In this document: positions 36,937-45,837 of the stretch, piece by piece | How positions within the stretch are numbered: the stretch's first letter is position 1 | Layout of the letters: the number at the start of each line of letters is the position of its first letter | From: Ketobacter sp. MCCC 1A13808 | GTDB taxonomy: Bacteria > Pseudomonadota > Gammaproteobacteria > Pseudomonadales > Ketobacteraceae | NCBI RefSeq assembly: GCF_009746715.1 | Contig: NZ_VRKW01000001.1 | Span: 1-64,000 of the forward strand | Direction of reading: 5' to 3' | Length of the DNA: 64,000 bases | Translations under genes and position numbers: made by a program | Notes under the pieces: generated by a model | The model's database searches: none | What the model was told of the DNA's origin: nothing | What the model saw: the letters and a program-made list of their open reading frames with translations, nothing else

Positions 36937-38463
36937 CTAGAGCATCCCCTCTTGGTACGCGTAAGCAATGGAGAGGTAGGCGACCAGTACTATGCCTAAA
37001 AATACGCTCAGTAAAATAACATCACTGCGCATTACCCGCTTGGTTAACGGGGTAGACAAATGGGGCACTACACCCAGCACAGGAACTCCAGCACATCGTT
37101 CCAAAGTTTTTGCTGTCCGAATACGCGGATCAAACCGGATATACCCGGCCAGTAAAAGCAGCGGAATTAAGATCCCGAGCAATGGACCGGCTATAAAAAA
37201 CTGTGAGAATCTCAGCCCATCCGGACCAGAAGGAAAGCGCGCTGATTCGTAAACGCGATAACTGGTACCCCCTTCACCGCCTTTCTTCAGAGACACGCGA
37301 GCCTTTTCCTTTCTTGCCAGCATCTCCTGATAAACGGACTTTGTTTCTTCATAATCCCGGGATAACTCGGCCAGGCTGACCTGCTTTTCCGCAATCCTGT
37401 CGAGACGTTTGAGGTCTTCGGCAATAAGCGTGTTGGTTCTTTCAAGCAATTTTTTCTTGGCGATGAGCTCCGCATTTTCGCTGGCAATGCGTTTTCGAAG
37501 CGTTTCATACACCGGGTTCAGGTCTTCGATGGAATGGGTTTGAGGCTCAGGAACGTAGCCCGGAGATGTCACCCGTTGAAGCTCTTCCTTTAACGAGGCT
37601 ATTTTCCGCTTCAAGCCAATGACATCAGGATAATCTTCGGTGTAAGTGGATCTTAGCGAATCCAATCGGGATTGAGTGTCCGACAATTGCGCGAGTAACG
37701 TTTCTGAAATATCCGGCTTATCGCGGTACTTCTTTTCCCTTGAAATCTGCTTTTCCAGCGAAGCGACCCGGGCCTGTTGACTGTCGATGGTCAGGGTAGC
37801 CTTTTTAACTTCCGCTCGATAATCAGCGATACGCTTTTTCACTTCAACTGGCGTACCATCTAAATCTTTCGTATTGTACTTGTGAATCTCTATTTCGGCT
37901 TCGCGTAACTGCTTTTTGTAATCGTTGGCTTGGTTTTTCGCGAATTCGTATATATCTCGGGCCTTCTGTTTCCGGCTCTTTTCAGATCCATCGACAAATA
38001 GTTCAACCAATTTCACCAGATTGTTATACGACTCGGAGCGGTCAGGACTGGAATAGGCTATCCGTATCTTATTATTCTCAGTTTCGCTCACCTCAATGGA
38101 TTGAGACAACTTGCGAATACCTTGTTTAACATCCATACCCTCGGACGTTTCTTCCGGTAAGCTCAACAACAGTTCGCGCAGCAGTTGCGGTGACTTGATC
38201 GCTTCTTTCACTACCCGGAGGCGTTCACTTTTATCCACCAACGCCTCTTGGCCGGGAACCAGTTGCTCGCTCGCAGGCTTCTGCTCAACATCAAGCGTAA
38301 TGACTGCGGTAAACTTTTTTGGATACAGGGTTCCCACCCCAAGCACCGTCAGGCAGATCACGGCAAAGAGCAATGCGATCCATGATTTCATGCCGATTGC
38401 TTCTTTTAAAATCACCTGCCTTATAGAAGGATTGTACGGCGCGGGGGAAGGTTTAGAACTCAT
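36937..38463 (-). CDS. Wzz/GumC-type polysaccharide chain-length protein
   Basis: 508 residues. One transmembrane helix lies near the N terminus (about 30-48) and one near residue 420 with a second near 485. Between them is a long periplasmic coiled coil (about 170-385) rich in Arg, Lys and Glu. The VQMLARKE-type turn (YQEMLARKEKARVS) and the proline-containing region before the C-terminal membrane helices match EPS chain-length/co-polymerase proteins of exosortase loci. It sets polymer length with a BY-kinase partner, here the degenerate protein encoded directly downstream. Confidence 0.86.
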   Translation of the reverse strand: MSSKPSPAPYNPSIRQVILKEAIGMKSWIALLFAVICLTVLGVGTLYPKKFTAVITLDVEQKPASEQLVPGQEALVDKSERLRVVKEAIKSPQLLRELLLSLPEETSEGMDVKQGIRKLSQSIEVSETENNKIRIAYSSPDRSESYNNLVKLVELFVDGSEKSRKQKARDIYEFAKNQANDYKKQLREAEIEIHKYNTKDLDGTPVEVKKRIADYRAEVKKATLTIDSQQARVASLEKQISREKKYRDKPDISETLLAQLSDTQSRLDSLRSTYTEDYPDVIGLKRKIASLKEELQRVTSPGYVPEPQTHSIEDLNPVYETLRKRIASENAELIAKKKLLERTNTLIAEDLKRLDRIAEKQVSLAELSRDYEETKSVYQEMLARKEKARVSLKKGGEGGTSYRVYESARFPSGPDGLRFSQFFIAGPLLGILIPLLLLAGYIRFDPRIRTAKTLERCAGVPVLGVVPHLSTPLTKRVMRSDVILLSVFLGIVLVAYLSIAYAYQEGML

Positions 38464-38479
38464 TATTCAGAACCAACGG

Positions 38480-39091
38480 TTAGAATAAGCGCTCTGGCAC
38501 AGTCACAATATCGCCGGGCTGAAGCAGGAAATTGGTCTGGATGTCACCCTTGCCCAAAATATCGTCGAGTTTTATCTCGTATATTTTGGTGCCTGCACTG
38601 CTCACACGATATAATTTGGTCGCATTTGCATTGGCAAAGTCGGTTAAACCCCCGCTCACTAACACCAAATCCATGACAGTCATACCTTTATTGTAGGGTA
38701 ATGAAGCTGGCTGATTGACTGCACCCGTAACACGGACACGATGCAAAAATGCAGAGCTCACCGCATCGGTCACTACCACAGTAACCTGGGGGTTCTTGAT
38801 AAAATTGGATAGCTTGCCTTTGATTTCCCCTGCCAGCTTCACCGGCTCCTGTTCCGCAGCCTGAATATCACCGATCAACGGAACGGATATCATGCCATCC
38901 GGGCGCACCGGAACTGCGACTGAAATATCCGGATTTCTCCAGACTGAGATACTGAGTTGATCGCCCACACCTATCGTGTAGCCGCCGGTTTTTACCGGTG
39001 ATGTTTTCTGTGGAACCACAATCGGTTCCTCACTCGTGGTTTCGCATGCAAACAGAAATAAACATACGAAAATAACGGCCAGTGATTTCAT
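38480..39091 (-). CDS. Wza-type outer-membrane polysaccharide export lipoprotein
   Basis: 203 residues. The lipoprotein signal ends LFAC (Cys16). A Poly_export domain follows: YTIGVGDQLSISVWRNPDIS and RPDGMISVPLIGDIQA are the standard opening blocks, then a SLBB domain (RVRVTGAVNQPASLPY) and a terminal LLQPGDIVTVPE. It forms the outer-membrane export channel or its periplasmic part. It is shorter than Wza of group 1 capsules, as is normal for exosortase-type loci. The next gene, for the chain-length protein, starts 16 bases later. Confidence 0.9.
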   Translation of the reverse strand: MKSLAVIFVCLFLFACETTSEEPIVVPQKTSPVKTGGYTIGVGDQLSISVWRNPDISVAVPVRPDGMISVPLIGDIQAAEQEPVKLAGEIKGKLSNFIKNPQVTVVVTDAVSSAFLHRVRVTGAVNQPASLPYNKGMTVMDLVLVSGGLTDFANANATKLYRVSSAGTKIYEIKLDDILGKGDIQTNFLLQPGDIVTVPERLF

Positions 39092-39114
39092 TCTTTGTTT
39101 TCCTCTATCTGGAG

Positions 39115-40530
39115 TTATCTGACGCCTTTGCCCAACAATACTACTTCAACTGTTTGTATAACTATCAAAATATCTAACAAAAGACTGTGATTTTTTGTGT
39201 AATAAAGGTCATAACGGAGCTTGTTCGAAGCGTCTTCAACCGACGCCCCATAGGGAAACTTCAGTTGTGCCCAGCCAATTAATCCCGGCTTAACCCGATG
39301 TCTTTCATTATAGAAAGGGATTTGCAGAACCAGGTCTTTAACAAATTCCGGTCTTTCCGGACGCGGTCCAACGAAGCTCATGTCGCCTTTCAATACGTTA
39401 TAAATTTGTGGTAACTCATCTAAACGGGTATTCCGGATAAACGCACCGACCTTGGTTGCCCTCTCATCATTTTCCTGGGCCCATACTGCCCCGTTTTTTT
39501 CCGCGTCCACTTTCATGCTTCTAAGCTTGAACAGATCGAAGGTCTTCCCGTTCAGGCCGACCCGGGTCTGCCGATACATAACCGGCGATCCATCCTCTAT
39601 GAAAACGGCGATAGCCGCAAGGAACATGATCGGCCAGGACACAAAAAGCAAAGCACAACTCACGAGTATATCAAATACTCGTTTGGAAATATCTCGAAAA
39701 GCGGAATACTTAAAGCCTTCGGAGAATAACATCCAGCTAGGATCTAATTGATTTAGCTCAATCCGTCCGATTTCCCGTTCACAAAAATCCACCGCACTGA
39801 CTACTTCCACCCCGGAAAGCTTGCAATCCAACAATACATCGAGGGGCAGGTTACCGCCCAGATCCCTACGTCGTTCATCCAGGGCGACGACGATCTCACT
39901 GATCCGGTTCACTTTACAATATTCGAGTAGTGGCGTGTCACTCCGAAGGATTTTCTCGGCTGGCAGATCGGGGTGTACTATTTTGCCGGAAGGTATTACA
40001 CCTTTTATGAACACATTACTCAATTTATCTTCTTTATGTAGATTGGAAATGACCTGTACAGCCTTATTCCCTGCCCCCCAGATAACGATTCTGCGACGTA
40101 ACTGGTTCAGGTCGACAATCAGATAAAAAAGCAGCCTCAGCATCAGACAAAAAAACAAACCGATAATAACGGATATAGAGAGAATGCCCCGCGCTAGCTG
40201 TAAATTGGGAAAAATATAATAAAGAACCGTCAGACTGCCGCATCCCAGCAGAAAAAAGGCAACAACGGACCGCACGGCCACACCGGAGAAGCCCTCCCGG
40301 ATTTTGGCTTCGTATACGCCCAGAGCTAATGTACAACAGGACATGATGACCGCGAATATCAACGCCTTAATTGCGTAAGGGTTGCGATAATCAAGCAGGT
40401 TCGCATTTGTCTTGGGGAACCGTATCCAAAAGGCTATGTAAACTGAGAGTATCAAAAGCCAGTATTCAATCAGTGTCAGAGCAACGTATTGGATGGGTAG
40501 ATAATGTTTAAATATGCGTATGTGAAACAC
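39115..40530 (-). CDS. Polyprenyl glycosylphosphotransferase priming EPS synthesis
   Basis: 471 residues. Four to five N-terminal transmembrane helices, then a CoA-binding-like domain (VIWGAGNKAVQVI), then the bacterial sugar transferase domain (about 275-471) with KRVFDILVS, YRQTRVGLNGKTFDLFKLRSM (in two adjoining motifs), NTRLDELPQ and FVGPRPERPEFV. It transfers sugar-1-phosphate from a UDP-sugar to undecaprenyl phosphate to start the repeat unit. It is the first gene of the minus-strand export block. No other glycosyltransferase lies in the window. Confidence 0.9.
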   Translation of the reverse strand: MFHIRIFKHYLPIQYVALTLIEYWLLILSVYIAFWIRFPKTNANLLDYRNPYAIKALIFAVIMSCCTLALGVYEAKIREGFSGVAVRSVVAFFLLGCGSLTVLYYIFPNLQLARGILSISVIIGLFFCLMLRLLFYLIVDLNQLRRRIVIWGAGNKAVQVISNLHKEDKLSNVFIKGVIPSGKIVHPDLPAEKILRSDTPLLEYCKVNRISEIVVALDERRRDLGGNLPLDVLLDCKLSGVEVVSAVDFCEREIGRIELNQLDPSWMLFSEGFKYSAFRDISKRVFDILVSCALLFVSWPIMFLAAIAVFIEDGSPVMYRQTRVGLNGKTFDLFKLRSMKVDAEKNGAVWAQENDERATKVGAFIRNTRLDELPQIYNVLKGDMSFVGPRPERPEFVKDLVLQIPFYNERHRVKPGLIGWAQLKFPYGASVEDASNKLRYDLYYTKNHSLLLDILIVIQTVEVVLLGKGVR

Positions 40531-40798
40531 GCTAAACCCTTGATAAACAGACGGTTAAACAATACAGCAACGAGTATAGAGGAAATTACAAGCTATATAT
40601 AGGTTGATGCTTTATAAATGGACTAAGCCGTGAACCAGTATTGCCTTTATACAAATTCGCTCTATTCTGGTCCCATGAAAATGCGCTTAAGTCATTGCAA
40701 TGCTTAATACTTTCATAATTTTGATATTGAACTTAAACTCAGCCATTACACCATAATGCCTAATATCCAGCGGCAAGTCTCACAAATAAGGATTCATT
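40531..40798. promoter_or_regulatory. Divergent control region between the priming transferase and the UDP-sugar dehydrogenase
   Basis: 268 bases. It should contain the promoter for the five-gene export block (minus) and for the dehydrogenase (plus, with AAGGA before its start). Because PrsR is a sigma-54 activator I looked for a TGGC-N8-TTGC pattern on both strands and found no good match; a TTGAAC/CATAAT pair at 40727-40755 is a weak sigma-70 candidate for the plus strand. Confidence 0.35.
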
Positions 40799-42076
40799 AT
40801 GCCCCCAACTACCAATCCTACCTTAGCCATCATTGGTCTGGGCTATGTGGGCCTTCCCCTGGCAGTGGAATTTGGCAGAATTATCAACACGATAGGGTTT
40901 GATATTAATCAAACGCGCATCCAGGAACTGCAGGACGGCCATGACAGTACACTTGAGATAACCTCCTCCGAGTTGGCCAGCGCAAGCCTGCTGAGCTTCA
41001 CCACCGAGACGGAGACTCTACGCCAGGCTAACGTCTTTATCGTGACCGTCCCCACCCCCATAGACAAGCACCGCAGACCGGATCTTAAGCCGCTCGAATC
41101 GGCCAGCCGCCTATTGGGTGAAGTGATCAAAAAGGGCGATTTGGTCATCTATGAATCCACTGTCTATCCAGGCTGCACAGAAGAAGTTTGTGTACCCATC
41201 ATCGAATCCCTGTCTGGCCTGACTTACAATGTCGATTTTTACGCCGGGTATAGTCCTGAGCGTATCAATCCGGGTGACAAACTTCACCGGGTGAATAACA
41301 TCGTTAAAGTTACCTCCGGTTCCACCCCCGAAACAGCCGACTTCGTGGATGCGCTATATCAGAAGATCGTGACTGTAGGCACTCATAAAGCCAGCAGTAT
41401 CCAGGTAGCAGAGGCCGCCAAAGTCATTGAAAACACGCAACGGGATGTCAACATCGCCCTGGTTAACGAACTCGCTCTAATTTTTAACCGGCTTGGTATT
41501 GATACCGAAGAAGTCCTCAAAGCCGCCGGCAGTAAATGGAATTTCTTACCCTTCTGGCCGGGCCTGGTGGGGGGCCACTGCATCAGTGTTGACCCTTACT
41601 ACCTGACCCACAAGGCTCAGGAAATCGGCTACCACCCCGAGGTTATTCTCAGCGGCCGTAGAATCAATGACACCATGGGAACCTTTGTGGCCGAATCCGT
41701 TATCAAGCTGATGACTCAAAAGCGGATACATGTGGTGGGCTCACGTATTCTGATCATGGGGCTGACATTCAAAGAAAATTGTCCCGACCTGAGAAACACC
41801 GGAGTCGTGGATATAATTGAAGAGCTTAAAACCTATAACGCCAATATTGACGTGTACGACCCCTGGGCTGATCCGGATGAAGCGAAAAAAGAATACGAAC
41901 TGAAGCTAACCGAAAGCCCGGATAACAACACCTACGACGCCATCATAATTTGCGTAGGACACAAGCAATTCAAAGCAATGGGTGCCGACAAAATTAAGCA
42001 GTTGGGAAAATCAAACTCGGTGATTTTCGACGTTAAATACATCTTGCCGAAAGACCAGGTGGATGGCAGGCTTTGA
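40799..42076 (+). CDS. UDP-sugar 6-dehydrogenase, TviB/WbpA type
   Basis: 425 residues. The Rossmann motif is [14 protein letters not shown]; the catalytic cysteine lies in [14 protein letters not shown]; and [14 protein letters not shown] marks the C-terminal UDP-binding domain. Family members with this signature oxidise UDP-GlcNAc or UDP-GalNAc to the uronic acid. That would supply an acidic sugar for the polysaccharide exported by the neighbouring divergent operon. UDP-glucose dehydrogenase is the alternative. The residues that decide substrate cannot be judged by eye. Confidence 0.87.
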   Translation: MPPTTNPTLAIIGLGYVGLPLAVEFGRIINTIGFDINQTRIQELQDGHDSTLEITSSELASASLLSFTTETETLRQANVFIVTVPTPIDKHRRPDLKPLESASRLLGEVIKKGDLVIYESTVYPGCTEEVCVPIIESLSGLTYNVDFYAGYSPERINPGDKLHRVNNIVKVTSGSTPETADFVDALYQKIVTVGTHKASSIQVAEAAKVIENTQRDVNIALVNELALIFNRLGIDTEEVLKAAGSKWNFLPFWPGLVGGHCISVDPYYLTHKAQEIGYHPEVILSGRRINDTMGTFVAESVIKLMTQKRIHVVGSRILIMGLTFKENCPDLRNTGVVDIIEELKTYNANIDVYDPWADPDEAKKEYELKLTESPDNNTYDAIIICVGHKQFKAMGADKIKQLGKSNSVIFDVKYILPKDQVDGRL

Positions 42077-42090
42077 GTTCGACCTGCCAT
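42063..42090. terminator. Hairpin at the 3' end of the UDP-sugar dehydrogenase gene
   Basis: ATGGCAGG (42063-42070) and CCTGCCAT (42083-42090) form a perfect 8-bp stem with a 12-nt loop that contains the stop codon. It lies between convergent genes. A short TCACTTT follows, so a true U-tract is lacking, and termination is only probable. Confidence 0.4.
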
Positions 42091-42123
42091 TCACTTTGCG
42101 ATTCATGCACCAGCGGCAAGCGC

Positions 42124-42867
42124 CTATTTGATCCGGCGCTTAAGCGGCATCATCCTCATCGCCACCAAGCGATCTTCTGCTTTATTCATTACCGAAACAT
42201 CGGAAAACGGCCCTACATTAACGCGATACCAGGTATCGCCGTAACTGCCGCGAGACTTGGTATAGGTTGCTTTCATCCCCATCTCTTTTAATTTCCGCAC
42301 CAATGCAATTGCGTCCGCCCGACTGCGCATGGAAGCCGCTTGCAGCATATATGTATAGGTGGCACGCTTAAGATCGTCTTCTGTTATATAAATTCCCTTT
42401 TGTACAGGGATATCCCAAGTGCTTGCCTGAAGGGAATCGTAAAATCCATAGCCCACTTCGGATTCCGGCTCGCTGTTCACCGCAGCCTCGAAAGCTACCT
42501 GTTCCTGTGTTTCACCCTCTATAGTCGCAACCTCATCCAAGTCCTTGGTGAAAAAGGAATGTGAATTCACAGCAGAGTGCAACTCATGGTCAGCGCCCTT
42601 CTCGGTTTCCGGAAACACGGTTTCTTTTTGATATTGCTGAACACCTTCAACACCGGGTGCAAATTCGGCTAACGTTGCATCGTCTGTTTTTGTCCGGCTA
42701 TAGACACTGATCGAAAGCGTCACCGTTAAAGCAACTGCAATGGCGATTACTTTAATCTGCCGACGGGTAAAAACAGGAGACATAACAGGGGCCGCAGACA
42801 TTCTCTTTTCAATAAGAATCTCTGCGGGGTGATTACATTTAGAATGGGTGGCAAAATCGTGAATCAT
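42124..42867 (-). CDS. SPOR-domain membrane protein
   Basis: 247 residues; the ATG at 42801 is an alternative start. A cytoplasmic N terminus and one transmembrane helix (about 38-55) are followed by a low-complexity acidic periplasmic stretch. A C-terminal SPOR domain ends the protein (about 168-247: YMLQAASMRSRADAIALV then WYRVNVGPFSD). SPOR domains bind denuded peptidoglycan, often at division sites. The layout resembles FtsN or DedD-like proteins, but the gene is not near division genes. Confidence 0.85.
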   Translation of the reverse strand: MIHDFATHSKCNHPAEILIEKRMSAAPVMSPVFTRRQIKVIAIAVALTVTLSISVYSRTKTDDATLAEFAPGVEGVQQYQKETVFPETEKGADHELHSAVNSHSFFTKDLDEVATIEGETQEQVAFEAAVNSEPESEVGYGFYDSLQASTWDIPVQKGIYITEDDLKRATYTYMLQAASMRSRADAIALVRKLKEMGMKATYTKSRGSYGDTWYRVNVGPFSDVSVMNKAEDRLVAMRMMPLKRRIK

Positions 42868-43208
42868 GGTTAGGCGTTTTTATAAATAATTCGGCTTAGC
42901 TGAAACGCTAAAGGTGTTTTTGAAGAATAATTAAACTATAGCGCATGTCGGGCCAGAAGAAATCAATTATTGTCGAATAATTATAGTCTTACCACCGCAT
43001 ATTGATAGCTTCGTTAGAGTTTGGTCGTAAGTCACCGGCTAAATGCGTCAAAATCCCGTGCATTCCCCTATTTTGGTTAGGATGCTCCGCCGTTCAGAAT
43101 CAATCCATTGAAAATCTTTGCTTTTTTCGGCTGGATTGATTGAATACTGGCTCAATCCAAAAGATAATGCCTCGCTTGTATCGTCTCAATCACCCTCAGG
43201 GGGCATCT
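42868..43208. promoter_or_regulatory. Divergent region with competing hairpins in the yfaZ-like leader
   Basis: 341 bases without a gene. An AT-rich inverted repeat, AATTATT-GTCG-AATAATT, lies at 42965-42982. Closer to the plus-strand gene are three alternating copies of one sequence: AATCAATCCA (43098-43107), TGGATTGATT (43132-43141) and TCAATCCA (43152-43159). The middle copy can pair perfectly with either neighbour (10 bp or 8 bp), giving two mutually exclusive hairpins 50-110 bases before the start codon, with a run of six T between the first pair. It may be an attenuator-like leader or tandem operator half-sites. Confidence 0.5.
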
Positions 43209-43790
43209 ATGGGTATTTCCAATTCAATAACCACGCTGATCACCAGAACTTCCCTTTTCTGCATGACCTGTTTCGCTGTTTCAGCTAACGCACACACGTT
43301 GGATTTAAGTCTCAACAATGATGCTGTCGGCCTGGATTACACAACGCAGGTTTCACAATCTGAAGTTAATGTGGGTGCGGGAATACTCCATCACCAAGAC
43401 AACGGTGACGCCTATTGGGGAAGTTTTTTCGTCGCAGACAATGTGAATAAGCAGTCCGGCATTCTGGCGGGCCTCGGTGGCCGCCTCTATTATATTGATG
43501 CAGACAAACAGAACAATTCGGGTACCGCCCTCGGGCTGGGTGGTTTTGTTAACTGGGATCTTCCCAACGTCACTAATCTGAGTTTACGCAGCGATTTTTA
43601 CTACGCCCCCGATGTGTTGGCATTCGATGAGGTTAAGCGATTTGTTGATTTCTCAGCTCGCGTGCAATATCGGGTTATTGAGCAAGCCTGGATATACTTG
43701 GGCTATCGTAACGCGGAGATGAAAGGCACTTCGGGCTCAGATCAGAAGATCGATGAAGGGGTGAATGTGGGCTTGATGCTGTGGTTCTGA
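43209..43790 (+). CDS. YfaZ-like outer-membrane protein
   Basis: 193 residues from the ATG at 43209, which follows AGGGGGC; an open frame from 43140 adds residues ahead of a good signal peptide (cleavage after AVSANA). The mature protein is made of short amphipathic beta-strands, begins HTLDLSLNNDAVGLDY and ends in Phe (VGLMLWF), as in small barrels of the YfaZ family. The function of YfaZ is not known. It is monocistronic and converges on a methyltransferase gene. Confidence 0.78.
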   Translation: MGISNSITTLITRTSLFCMTCFAVSANAHTLDLSLNNDAVGLDYTTQVSQSEVNVGAGILHHQDNGDAYWGSFFVADNVNKQSGILAGLGGRLYYIDADKQNNSGTALGLGGFVNWDLPNVTNLSLRSDFYYAPDVLAFDEVKRFVDFSARVQYRVIEQAWIYLGYRNAEMKGTSGSDQKIDEGVNVGLMLWF

Positions 43791-43823
43791 ACCGAACCTA
43801 ACAAGCCCCGATAACTGCCAGAG

Positions 43824-44498
43824 TCACACTCGATTTCGGTAAAAGCGAACTTCATTGTTCGCTTTGGCTTCTTTGAAGTCCGGAAATGAGGTCGTATACC
43901 GCGTGCAATAATGCTCGTATTGACTATGTATCAGATTTTTTAATCTCGAATCCGCCACCACCACATCGTCAGAGCAAGCCAGGAACCAATCCAGAAACTT
44001 TAGGTTTTCAGCTTCATAGAGCACATCGGCTGCCAGCACCAGATCCACTGCTTCAGGAATTGAATCAAGGTCCCGGGTTACAATAAGTTCGGTATTATTG
44101 CGTTGGCAATTGATCCGGATTACCGATATTGCAACCGGATCAATTTCACAGGCATACACACGTTTAGCGCCAGCCAGTGCAGCCGCTATCGCGACCACTC
44201 CGGCTCCGGACCCAAAGTCAGCAACCACTTTTCCCTTGACCGATATACTCCCCTGAAAAATTTCATTGACCATGGCACGGCCACTTGCCCAACAAAAAAC
44301 CCAGTAAGGCGGGTCGTCGCCAATTTTATCGGCCTGCTCTGCGGATATACGGCTATCATCGTAATCTGCATCTATTAATAATAACTCCAACTGCGGATAG
44401 GCCGGTAAACCCTGGAATCTCAATTTTGCACCCGGCAAAAATGTTTGTAACCGAAGTAAAGGTGTACTCAAAATGAACGCCTCATCCCAACTCGCCAT
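43824..44498 (-). CDS. Class I SAM-dependent methyltransferase, ETFB-lysine/PrmA-like
   Basis: 224 residues from the ATG at 44498. Motif I is VADFGSGAGVVAIAAALAGA, motif II CEIDPVA, and LVLAADVLYE is the post-II region. Together with PPYWVFCWASGRA before motif I, this resembles the family of protein lysine methyltransferases related to PrmA and ETFB methyltransferase. The substrate is probably a protein but is not known. Its 3' coding end contains a perfect 9-bp inverted repeat (43842-43850 with 43857-43865) that could end the convergent yfaZ-like transcript. Confidence 0.78.
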   Translation of the reverse strand: MASWDEAFILSTPLLRLQTFLPGAKLRFQGLPAYPQLELLLIDADYDDSRISAEQADKIGDDPPYWVFCWASGRAMVNEIFQGSISVKGKVVADFGSGAGVVAIAAALAGAKRVYACEIDPVAISVIRINCQRNNTELIVTRDLDSIPEAVDLVLAADVLYEAENLKFLDWFLACSDDVVVADSRLKNLIHSQYEHYCTRYTTSFPDFKEAKANNEVRFYRNRV

Positions 44499-44534
44499 CA
44501 ACCGTTGTGCTGCTAAGCGTGGATCTTAACCGCA

Positions 44535-45779
44535 ATGGCGCATACACTTCTATCTTTCCGGTCCATCAAGTCAAACCAAGATCAGACTATGACCATGCAT
44601 GACCTCAACACGAAAGTGATTTTCACACTGGCTCGAAGTGCCCCGTTTTCCCGCAGCCTCAGAAGCGTATTAATGGCCTGCCTGCTGGCCATGCCGCCTA
44701 TCGCGGTTAGTGCCCCTGTGCTGGATAACGTAGTCTCGGGTGACGCCGACATTACGTCAGGCCCGACCACAACGATTAACCAGGTCAGCCAGAATGCGGC
44801 CATCGACTGGCGTCAATTCGATATTAGCCCGGGTGAGTCCGTTGAATTTATCCAGCCCGATATAAACTCGATTGCACTTAACCGTGATCTGTCTGGAACC
44901 CCGAGTGAACTATTCGGCAGTCTGATAGCGAACGGCCAGGTCATGCTATTGAATTCTGCAGGCATCCTGATCGGGAATGGGTCGAGTATCGATGTCGGCA
45001 GCCTGGTGCTCTCGGATATGACGGTAAGCGATGAAACCATGGCCACCTTCGGTGGTAACGGATCAGCGGGCCCACTGGCTTTTACAGACGAGGAATTTGC
45101 TGCGGGAGGTATCACGGTGATGGGAAACATCGTGACGAACCAGCCTGGAGGTCTAACCCTCATGGGGCAATATTTGTATCTGGAATCAGGCGAAACCTAC
45201 TCCGGTGAAGCCAATACCGATTCCGCATATGGGAATACCGATTTTATAGTCGGCGGTAGCGCAATCCTGGTCACGGACCCCAATGGTTATTACGGCGTTG
45301 AGCTTAACACCATTACCCCGGTCGACAGCGACATTTCACCGAATGCAAAATTCATTGAAGGCTCCGAAACACCGGGACGCATGGTTTTTCATACCAACAA
45401 CGGAGATGTGAATTTTGTGGTGAGGTATTATTCCGACACAAAGGCAGACGCTTTGAGCATTCGAGAGCAATCCATTCAGGTGCTGGGTGACGGTAACACC
45501 AGCCGCAATATTCTCGCTGTCACCCGCCCGCCCTCAATCCGGCCGGATACGAAAGATGAAATTGACAATACGATTACGGTAACACTCAATGACGAGCCCG
45601 AAGAAGCAACGTCAACGTCAACGTCACCGGAGGAGGTAGCAGAACAGCGAGGTAGTTCGTTAGACAATTACATGGCAAGCTGTGAACCGGTCGACCGGAA
45701 TGACCGGGAATGCCTGAGACAAAATGCAATCAAGCGTTATCTGGGAAAACTGTTGATTGGTGGGAGCTTGCCGGACTAG
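44535..45779 (+). CDS. Small two-partner-secretion passenger (TpsA, haemagglutinin N-terminal domain)
   Basis: 414 residues; ATG 44589 is an alternative. A long signal peptide (cleavage near Ala60) leads to a TPS domain (about 61-300): SQNAAIDWRQFDISPGESVEF, SIALNRDLSGTPSELFGSL and LLNSAGILIGNGSSIDVGSLV are its standard blocks, with NSAGI in the place of the usual NPNGI. After the domain there is only about 110 residues with no adhesin repeats. The end has Cys383 and Cys393, a CX9C pair that could form a disulfide loop like the anchoring hook of cell-bound TpsA adhesins. The transporter gene is 1.4 kb downstream, past a convergent gene. It is very small for a TpsA. Confidence 0.85.
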   Translation: MAHTLLSFRSIKSNQDQTMTMHDLNTKVIFTLARSAPFSRSLRSVLMACLLAMPPIAVSAPVLDNVVSGDADITSGPTTTINQVSQNAAIDWRQFDISPGESVEFIQPDINSIALNRDLSGTPSELFGSLIANGQVMLLNSAGILIGNGSSIDVGSLVLSDMTVSDETMATFGGNGSAGPLAFTDEEFAAGGITVMGNIVTNQPGGLTLMGQYLYLESGETYSGEANTDSAYGNTDFIVGGSAILVTDPNGYYGVELNTITPVDSDISPNAKFIEGSETPGRMVFHTNNGDVNFVVRYYSDTKADALSIREQSIQVLGDGNTSRNILAVTRPPSIRPDTKDEIDNTITVTLNDEPEEATSTSTSPEEVAEQRGSSLDNYMASCEPVDRNDRECLRQNAIKRYLGKLLIGGSLPD

Positions 45780-45837
45780 AACTGTGGGCGTACCAGCGGA
45801 AGCCAGACCCAAGCGTTCACCCTACCGGCTCACCCTG

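Noticed and set aside
34874-40530. PEP-CTERM sorting signals or an exosortase gene expected beside prsK/prsR
   Set aside because: No protein in the window ends in a PEP motif, membrane helix and basic tail, and no multi-helix exosortase is present.
40531-40798. Possible sigma-54 promoter controlled by PrsR
   Set aside because: No pair with correct GG-N10-GC spacing on either strand in this gap.
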